DNA of 19,837 nt from Candidatus Peregrinibacteria bacterium. Lineage in GTDB: Bacteria > Patescibacteria > Gracilibacteria > UM-FILTER-43-11. Below are positions 14,640 through 19,837 of the stretch, in pieces. Each line of letters begins with the position of its first letter. Positions within the stretch are counted from its first letter, which is position 1. A model generated the notes under the pieces. It made no database searches. It saw only the letters and a list, made by a program, of their open reading frames with translations, and was not told the DNA's origin. The stretch is taken from positions 1 through 19,837 of the forward strand of contig JAUXFE010000002.1 of assembly GCA_030620215.1 (NCBI GenBank). Reading direction: 5' to 3'. The position numbers were made by a program, and so were the translations under genes.

Positions 14640-14752
14640 AGATAACTTATTTTGATGCAAAAATCTACATTATCATTATATCATATATAAAATTAAAATA
14701 CAAGTAACTACTTATCTTAGCCATAAATGCAACAAGTACAGATAACTTATCT
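14640..14752 (-). promoter_or_regulatory. Fic promoter with three operator-like repeats
   Basis: On the minus strand the promoter is TTGTAT (14698-14703), 17 bp, then TATAAT (14675-14680), preceded by TGA as an extended -10. Three related sites surround it. A perfect palindrome AGATAACTTATCT lies at 14740-14752. A near copy AGATAACTTATTT lies at 14640-14652 in the leader. A degenerate copy with ACTACTTATCTTA lies at 14706-14718 against the -35. This layout suits a repressor that binds upstream and in the leader. The rest of 14753-14824 up to the end of miaB shows nothing clear. Confidence 0.6.
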
Positions 14753-14824
14753 TGCTTCATTTTTTATGAATTTAGTTAACTTAAAAAACTCAAAACTCAA
14801 AGTCCGAAACCAAAAATTTTAAGT

Positions 14825-16156
14825 TTAAATGACAACATCGCCTTCAAGGCACCATTCCATCGCCTTCTCAACCTTCACATTCACGTATTGTCCGATTAGT
14901 TTTTGATTATCGGATGGAAATCTGCACATCTTAAATTCCGGAATTTTCCCGCTGGCATATCCCTTTTTAATTTTTTCAACTAGAACTTGAACTGTTTTAC
15001 CAAGGAATTTCTGATTATATTCATGTGAAACACCTTTCATCGCTTCCGTAATCCGCTCAAACCTATCTTTTTTAACTTCAAGCGGAACATCGTCTGTTAG
15101 TTCCCTTTGGGCTAATGTGCCCGGACGTTCGGAGTATTTGGATACGTAAACTAAATCGATTTTTTCGTCTTTTATAAGATTGCAGGATTCCATAAACTCC
15201 TCCTCCGTCTCACCACAAAATCCGACGATTATATCACTTGATATGGATATATTCGGCATGCGTTTTCGCATTTTGGCGACCAGCTCTTTAAATCTTTCGA
15301 TTGTATACAGGCGGTTCATGCGTTTTAGGACAGAATTGGAGCCGGCTTGGACTGGGAGGTGAAGGTGTGGGACCATGGAATCTAGTTCACCGTAAAGATC
15401 GATGACATCATCCGTCATATCTTTTGGGTGCACGGTGTAAAATCGAATTCTATCAATACCATCTACCTCATCGATTTTACGGAGAAGCTGGGTAAATGGG
15501 GTGTCGGACGATTTGGGATCTGAGTCGGTCGGTTTATAAGTATTTACATTCTGGCCGACTAAATTGACCTCTTTGGCTCCTCTTTTGGCCATTTTTTCGA
15601 CTTCATCCAATATCTCCCGCATATCCCTGCTCTCTTCCCTGCCTCTTGCATACGGCACAATGCAATAGGAACAAAAATTATTACAGCCATTCATAATTGG
15701 GACAAAAACTTGCGCGATATTTGTAACAGTTGGGGGAATATGAAAATAATTACATAAATTTATAACATCATCCGCACCTTTTACATGATGCAGGTCACGG
15801 AGAATGTCAGGAAGTTTCATTAAATCTTTAATTTTTAACGTAAAATCAATTGTGTTCATTTGTCTTAGGATCTTTTCCTTACTCACCCCCCTCACTCCGG
15901 TATCTTCACGGATCATGCAACCGGTTATTCCGATTTTCAGATTAGGATTTTTCTTTTTTAACGGAATAAATAATTCACCTAATCCGAAAATCCTTTCCTC
16001 CGCATTCTGTTTAACGGAGCACGTATTGAGAATTATGAGATCTGAATCGTTAAAGCCGGTTCCCTGTTCATATCCAAGTTTTTTAAGCACAGTAGTAAGC
16101 CTCTCCGAATCGGAGTAGTTCATCTGACAGCCGTAAGTTTGGATAAAGTATTTCAT
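14825..16156 (-). CDS. miaB: tRNA-2-methylthio-N6-dimethylallyladenosine synthase
   Basis: This radical-SAM methylthiotransferase (443 aa) adds the methylthio group to i6A37 of tRNAs. It has the UPF0004 domain with auxiliary-cluster cysteines C10 (TYGCQMN), C46 (NTCSV) and C80 (GC-MI). The radical SAM motif is C158, C162, C165 (GCNNFCSYC), with VPYARGREESR following. HPKDM, HLPVQAGS and the ISSDIIVGFCGE region come next, and the C-terminal part (about 380-443) has TRAM-like character. MtaB and RimO are relatives, but the length and the GREESR motif favour MiaB. The ATG lies 6 nt from repeat element D, with no Shine-Dalgarno. Confidence 0.95.
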   Translation of the reverse strand: MKYFIQTYGCQMNYSDSERLTTVLKKLGYEQGTGFNDSDLIILNTCSVKQNAEERIFGLGELFIPLKKKNPNLKIGITGCMIREDTGVRGVSKEKILRQMNTIDFTLKIKDLMKLPDILRDLHHVKGADDVINLCNYFHIPPTVTNIAQVFVPIMNGCNNFCSYCIVPYARGREESRDMREILDEVEKMAKRGAKEVNLVGQNVNTYKPTDSDPKSSDTPFTQLLRKIDEVDGIDRIRFYTVHPKDMTDDVIDLYGELDSMVPHLHLPVQAGSNSVLKRMNRLYTIERFKELVAKMRKRMPNISISSDIIVGFCGETEEEFMESCNLIKDEKIDLVYVSKYSERPGTLAQRELTDDVPLEVKKDRFERITEAMKGVSHEYNQKFLGKTVQVLVEKIKKGYASGKIPEFKMCRFPSDNQKLIGQYVNVKVEKAMEWCLEGDVVI

Positions 16157-16162
16157 ATCTCA

Positions 16163-16248
16163 ATTGGGGAGCCGATTGGGGAGCCGATTGGGGAGCCGCT
16201 TGTGCAATTTGCTCACCCATTTGCTCGCCAATTGGAACACCTATTTGT
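16163..16248. repeat. 12-bp-unit palindromic element upstream of miaB (copy D)
   Basis: Three exact tandem ATTGGGGAGCCG units (16163-16198) are identical in sequence to copy B. They are followed by inverted diverged units with TTTGCTCACCC, TTTGCTCGCC and TTGGAACACC (16206-16248). As in copy B, the exact array lies next to the minus-strand start codon and the diverged arm faces away. From 16249 to 16319 no further feature is seen. Confidence 0.9.
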
Positions 16249-16319
16249 TTTACTATTCGATTATCATGCGGAAGTTATTTTACTTTATTTATTGGATAAG
16301 TTAAAGAAAAGTAATTTCC

Positions 16320-16348
16320 TTGACATATTTACTGTATTATAGTATAAT
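16320..16348 (+). promoter_or_regulatory. Perfect consensus sigma70 promoter
   Basis: TTGACA (16320-16325), exactly 17 bp, then TATAAT (16343-16348). Transcription should start near 16355, giving a leader of about 67 nt before the ATG at 16422. This is the strongest promoter in the window. The leader shows no Shine-Dalgarno and no obvious hairpin. Confidence 0.85.
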
Positions 16349-16421
16349 TTAACCTAATAAAATAAGCTAAATTATGTATTTTAGTGAAAATCAGTTAAAA
16401 TAGGTTGGTAAAATCAAAAAC

Positions 16422-19097
16422 ATGTCAAACACACTTCTCGCTATTGTTGTAATCATCGTTCTATACTTTCTGTTTCGAATATATTTAGGTATTCGAAGGA
16501 GTAGCTATAATAAAAATCTGGAATCGATAGTACTTCGTGTCGCTGTTTCAAGGTTAAATGAGCGGGGGCCTATTGTTGCTGAGCAGATTTATGCGGCACT
16601 TCATGGAATTGGAGAGAATTATGGTTTTTTGGATTGGCTTGCGGGTCGTACCAATCCCCGAATAAGTCTGGAAATCGCAAATGTTAAAAATAAAATTCAA
16701 TTTTTTATATGGGCACCGAAGAGATTTAAGAATGTTATTGAAAGTCAAATTTATGCCCAGTATCCGGATGTTGAAATACAAGAAGTTGAAGATTATTCCA
16801 AAGATGTATTTTCCAGTTATGCAGGTCTGATACAAAGTGAAGAAAAACAAGAGTCTGCACCGCCTGAGGGTTCAACAATACTTCCTGTGGAATATAAAAC
16901 CCACAAACCTGAATCTCCACGTTTTGCTGTAACCGCGGAGCTGAGGCTTTGGGATCCCGATGTTTATCCAGTCAAACGTTATCCGCAATTTGAAGATAAA
17001 CTGACCCGTATAGCAACCGAACCGCTTGCCGGTATAACCGCAACGCTTTCAAAACTGAATGCGACTGATGAGCAAGCATGGATTCAGATAACCATTCAGC
17101 CAGTTGGAGACTGGTGGAGAAAACGAGGTCTTAAATGTCTTAAAATTGTAAGTAATGGGCTTTTTAACAATATTTTTTGGTTAAACAGATTAACTACTAA
17201 GATTTATCTGGCCAGAGGGTTTTGGAGGCGTTTGTTTTACAGCCCTCTTTATGTACTTGCGTGGATGATGCGAGGCTTTAAAACATCTGATTTAAAAATG
17301 ACAAGCAGTGATGATCATGATTTACGCGAAGAAGTTTCACGTATGCATGACCGTGAAGATCCAATTTCAGCTGCTGTAGATAAGGTTACAAGGCTTACTT
17401 TTGATACAAATATCCGCATAGTTTATATTCCTCGTAAAGAGAATATAGATATGGCGGAAATCAAATTAAATGAAATAGCCGGTAGCTTTAAACAGTTCGA
17501 TTTACCTAATTTAAATAGCTTTTATATTTCCAGGATAAATAAAAATAATGCACAAATTTTAAAACGTTATCAGCAGAGATCGGTTGTTGACCCAATGTTT
17601 TTAAATGTAGAGGAAATCGCGACACTTTATCATATGCCTGCCGGTGATGTTGGTACACCAAATTTACTGTGGGTTACATCAAGAAAGTTGGAACCGCCTA
17701 ATGATTTACCAACTCCCGGAACAGTACCAGATAGTGATTTAACAATTATTGGTAAAACGAATTTTCGAGGACATGTTGAACAATTTGGTATTAAGGGGGT
17801 TGATCGCAGACGTCACGTATATATCATCGGTAAAACCGGTATGGGTAAATCCGTTCTTCTGGAAAATATGGCCTATTCTGATGTGCGTGCAGGAAAGGGT
17901 ATTGCGGTAATCGACCCGCATGGAGATTTGGCCGACAAGGTAATTGATTTTATACCGCCTCACAGAACAAATGATGTGGTGATCCTGGATCCATCGGATA
18001 TTGCGCATCCTTTTGCATTCAATATGCTTGAAGATGTAGAGGATCCAAATAAGAGGAATCTAATGGCATCAGGTCTGCTTGGTGTATTTAAAAAAATGTA
18101 TGCCGAAAGCTGGGGGCCTCGTTTAGAGCATATTCTGCGTAATTGTTTACTTTCTCTTGTTGAATATCCAAATACATCCATGCTTGGAATAATGAGAATA
18201 CTTGTTGATAAAGATTATCGAAAAAAAATCGTTGAAAAGATTGAAAACCCAATGGTAAGAAGTTTCTGGGTCGATGAATTTGATAAATGGCAGGAAAGAC
18301 AAAGAACCGAGGCCGTATCCCCTATTCAGAATAAGGTTGGTCAGTTTTTATCTTCCAGTATGATTCGAAATATTGTGGGCCAGGTTAAATCGACTGTAAA
18401 TATCAGATTTATGATGGATAGCGGAAAGGTTATTATTATAAATCTTTCTAAGGGTAAAATCGGTGAAGATAATTCCAGCCTGCTTGGTTCAATGCTTATT
18501 ACAAAATTTCAATTGGATGCTATGAGCCGTGCGGATACAGCAGAAAAGGACCGTAAAGATTTTTATTTATACGTTGATGAGTTCCAGAACTTTGCGACAG
18601 ATGCTTTTGCGACAATTTTATCCGAAGCCCGTAAATATGCATTAAATTTAACAATGGCTAATCAGTATGTAGCCCAGATGCCGGACGAAGTTAGAGATGC
18701 TGTGTTTGGTAATGTGGGTACAAGCCTTTGTTTTCAGGTCGGTTTTGATGACGCGGAGTATTTTTCAAACCAATTTTCAGAAGAAGTTTTACCAAACGAT
18801 ATCATCACTCTCCCAAAATATAACTGTTATACAAAGCTGATGATTGATGGAATGCCTAGCCAAACATTCTCACTTTCAACAATACCTCCTGTTGATTTTG
18901 ATCTGGATGAAGAAAGAAGGGAAAAGATTGTAAGGCTTTCGCGTGAACGTTACTGCAAACCGAGAGAAATTGTGGAAGATAAGATTTTAAGATGGAGCCA
19001 GCCGATTAAGAAACTGGATAAAGGAGAAGATGATAAAAGATATGATAAGAAAAACGACAGAGGCGGTGATAAGAAAAAGGATGAAAGGAAAAAATAA
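16422..19097 (+). CDS. Membrane-anchored VirD4/TraD-like type IV secretion ATPase
   Basis: This protein of 891 aa has one N-terminal membrane segment (about 3-22) followed by a long region without recognised motifs (30-440). A P-loop ATPase domain follows, with Walker A GKTGMGKS (470-477), IDPHGDLADKVIDF (497-510) and Walker B FYLYVDE (714-720). The DEFQNFATDAFATILSEARK stretch and the C-terminal TraM-recognition-like segment are typical of coupling proteins that feed DNA to a type IV channel. The C-terminal 30 residues are highly charged (KKND, GGDKKKDERKK). No other secretion genes lie nearby. It probably moves DNA or acts in competence or pilus function; the exact role is unknown. A perfect promoter lies upstream. 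Confidence 0.85.
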   Translation: MSNTLLAIVVIIVLYFLFRIYLGIRRSSYNKNLESIVLRVAVSRLNERGPIVAEQIYAALHGIGENYGFLDWLAGRTNPRISLEIANVKNKIQFFIWAPKRFKNVIESQIYAQYPDVEIQEVEDYSKDVFSSYAGLIQSEEKQESAPPEGSTILPVEYKTHKPESPRFAVTAELRLWDPDVYPVKRYPQFEDKLTRIATEPLAGITATLSKLNATDEQAWIQITIQPVGDWWRKRGLKCLKIVSNGLFNNIFWLNRLTTKIYLARGFWRRLFYSPLYVLAWMMRGFKTSDLKMTSSDDHDLREEVSRMHDREDPISAAVDKVTRLTFDTNIRIVYIPRKENIDMAEIKLNEIAGSFKQFDLPNLNSFYISRINKNNAQILKRYQQRSVVDPMFLNVEEIATLYHMPAGDVGTPNLLWVTSRKLEPPNDLPTPGTVPDSDLTIIGKTNFRGHVEQFGIKGVDRRRHVYIIGKTGMGKSVLLENMAYSDVRAGKGIAVIDPHGDLADKVIDFIPPHRTNDVVILDPSDIAHPFAFNMLEDVEDPNKRNLMASGLLGVFKKMYAESWGPRLEHILRNCLLSLVEYPNTSMLGIMRILVDKDYRKKIVEKIENPMVRSFWVDEFDKWQERQRTEAVSPIQNKVGQFLSSSMIRNIVGQVKSTVNIRFMMDSGKVIIINLSKGKIGEDNSSLLGSMLITKFQLDAMSRADTAEKDRKDFYLYVDEFQNFATDAFATILSEARKYALNLTMANQYVAQMPDEVRDAVFGNVGTSLCFQVGFDDAEYFSNQFSEEVLPNDIITLPKYNCYTKLMIDGMPSQTFSLSTIPPVDFDLDEERREKIVRLSRERYCKPREIVEDKILRWSQPIKKLDKGEDDKRYDKKNDRGGDKKKDERKK

Positions 19098-19290
19098 TTT
19101 TGATTTGTGATTTGTGAATTCTGATTCCTATTTTGGAATTTGAGATTTGAGAATTGTTTGGAATTTGGCCCGTTCTCCGTAGTAAATGCAATACCTGCAC
19201 GATACTACGTGAGAACATTAGTAACACTTTGGTTACTACGAAGGATGAATAATTGGAATTTGGAATTTTTTGTAGTATCGTTGTTTCGTC
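19098..19290 (+). repeat. Composite repeat region with possible alternative hairpins, upstream of tyrA
   Basis: The first part reiterates GGAATTTG/GATTTG words. Next, GTTCTCCGTAGTA (19172-19184) pairs with TACTACGTGAGAAC (19203-19216) apart from one bulge, and TAGTAAC (19219-19225) pairs with GTTACTA (19232-19238). CGATACTAC (19200-19208) is also the exact reverse complement of GTAGTATCG (19272-19280), 10 nt before the tyrA ATG, so two foldings exclude each other. No T-run terminator for the upstream gene was seen. Confidence 0.55.
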
Positions 19291-19837
19291 ATGAGTAAAA
19301 AAGTAATTGGCATCATAGGCGGCAGAGGTGCAATGGGCAAATACTTTGCTTCCTTTTTTGAACGCAATGGATACAAGGTAATAATAAGCGACAGACGGAC
19401 TACACTCTCTAATAAACAACTCGCTAAAAAAGCGGACGTGGTGATTGCTTCCGTTCCGATTGATAAGACGGAAGAGGTGATAAGCGAAGTAGCTCCGCAT
19501 ATGAAAAAATCCGGACTGTTGATGGATTTCACTTCTTTTAAAACCTTCCCAATGAAGGCGATGAACAAAACCAAAGCTTCGTATCTGGGGTGTCATCCTC
19601 TATTCGGGCCTACCGCACCGATTGATGGGCAGTTAGTGATATTATGTCCTGGACGTGGGAAAAAATGGCTTAATTGGTGGAAGGATCTATTGATTAAAAA
19701 TAAAGTGATTGTTAAGGAAATAACCGCTAAAAAACATGATGAGCTGATGGCATATGTTCAGGCGCTCACTCATTTTTCTGATATCGCGTTAGTGGACACT
19801 CTCAGAAAATCCGGAATTCCGATTCGGGAATTTTTAG
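19291..19837 (+). CDS. tyrA: Prephenate dehydrogenase, 3' end cut by window edge
   Basis: This enzyme converts prephenate to 4-hydroxyphenylpyruvate with NAD(P)+ for tyrosine synthesis. The 182 visible codons begin MSKKVIGIIGGRGAMGKYF. GGRGAMG (10-16) is the dinucleotide-binding loop, followed by an Asp (ISDRR) and the segment DVVIASVPI. CHPLFGPTAP matches the conserved HPMFGP substrate motif, and YVQALTHF is also typical. The GG-x-G-x-MG form resembles the dehydrogenase part of T-proteins, but no chorismate mutase domain precedes it. With pabA/pabB in the same window, it implies a chorismate supply. The leader contains overlapping hairpins. Confidence 0.88.
   Translation, partial: MSKKVIGIIGGRGAMGKYFASFFERNGYKVIISDRRTTLSNKQLAKKADVVIASVPIDKTEEVISEVAPHMKKSGLLMDFTSFKTFPMKAMNKTKASYLGCHPLFGPTAPIDGQLVILCPGRGKKWLNWWKDLLIKNKVIVKEITAKKHDELMAYVQALTHFSDIALVDTLRKSGIPIREFL

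Noticed and set aside
16139..16342. Plus-strand frame with IGEP repeats as a small gene
   Set aside because: It starts inside miaB antisense and its repeats are the translation of element D; no start signal supports it.
19006..19596. Long minus-strand frames of 196 and 112 codons over the ATPase tail and tyrA start
   Set aside because: They lie antisense to clear coding sequence and to reiterated spacer DNA and match no family.
1..19837. Alternative genetic code with UGA as glycine
   Set aside because: Long frames read with TGA as stop, and pabA ends at TGA in an ATGA overlap; no conserved glycine was seen replaced by TGA.

Overview
The window looks like a piece of a Patescibacteria (CPR) chromosome, possibly Peregrinibacteria-like. 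This is inferred from gene content and style: AT-rich DNA, very tight packing, weak or absent Shine-Dalgarno sites, many short palindromic or reiterated junction sequences, a large membrane-anchored FtsK/VirD4-like ATPase, and a PGRP-SpoIID cell-wall enzyme. TGA is a normal stop (pabA ends in TGA inside an ATGA overlap with pabB), which argues against the UGA-recoding CPR lineages. No ribosomal RNA, tRNA or CRISPR array was recognised.

Layout. 1-739: a truncated minus-strand gene and a plus-strand hypothetical gene, with clear divergent promoters. The plus gene has an in-frame, coding-like extension beyond its TAA and ends at a bidirectional terminator. 740-5890 (minus strand): a co-directional run nadC, transglutaminase-like protein, pabA, pabB, pabC, folP. 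Four of these form a full chorismate-to-pABA-to-dihydropteroate branch, and nadC makes nicotinate mononucleotide. 5949-6446 (minus): two tiny paralogous four-cysteine proteins resembling WhiB. 6566-6931 (plus): a hypothetical gene with a near-consensus promoter. 7080-11389 (plus): a secreted 1205-residue amidase/Ig-like/SpoIID fusion, then tsaB. 11378-16156 (minus): patatin phospholipase, Cdd1-like HhH protein, GT4 glycosyltransferase, autoinhibited Fic enzyme with a promoter flanked by repeated operator-like sites, and miaB. 16422-19097 (plus): the ATPase behind a perfect TTGACA-17-TATAAT promoter. 19291-end (plus): truncated tyrA (prephenate dehydrogenase), a second chorismate-derived pathway.

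The most striking feature is a set of palindromic repeats that punctuates gene junctions and also enters genes in frame. One family, built of tandem ~12-bp units (core GGGGAGCC or GGTGCTCC) arranged as inverted arms, occurs four times: inside pabB (24 extra residues in an otherwise conserved stretch), directly against the start codons of pabA and miaB, and between the glycosyltransferase and Cdd1-like genes. The 12-bp unit has no stop in any of the six frames. pabB holds two further in-frame hairpins, one with perfect 20-bp arms; pabA holds another palindrome, and tsaB and nadC hold candidates. This resembles the known in-frame Rickettsia palindromic elements, but with different sequences and a periodic design.
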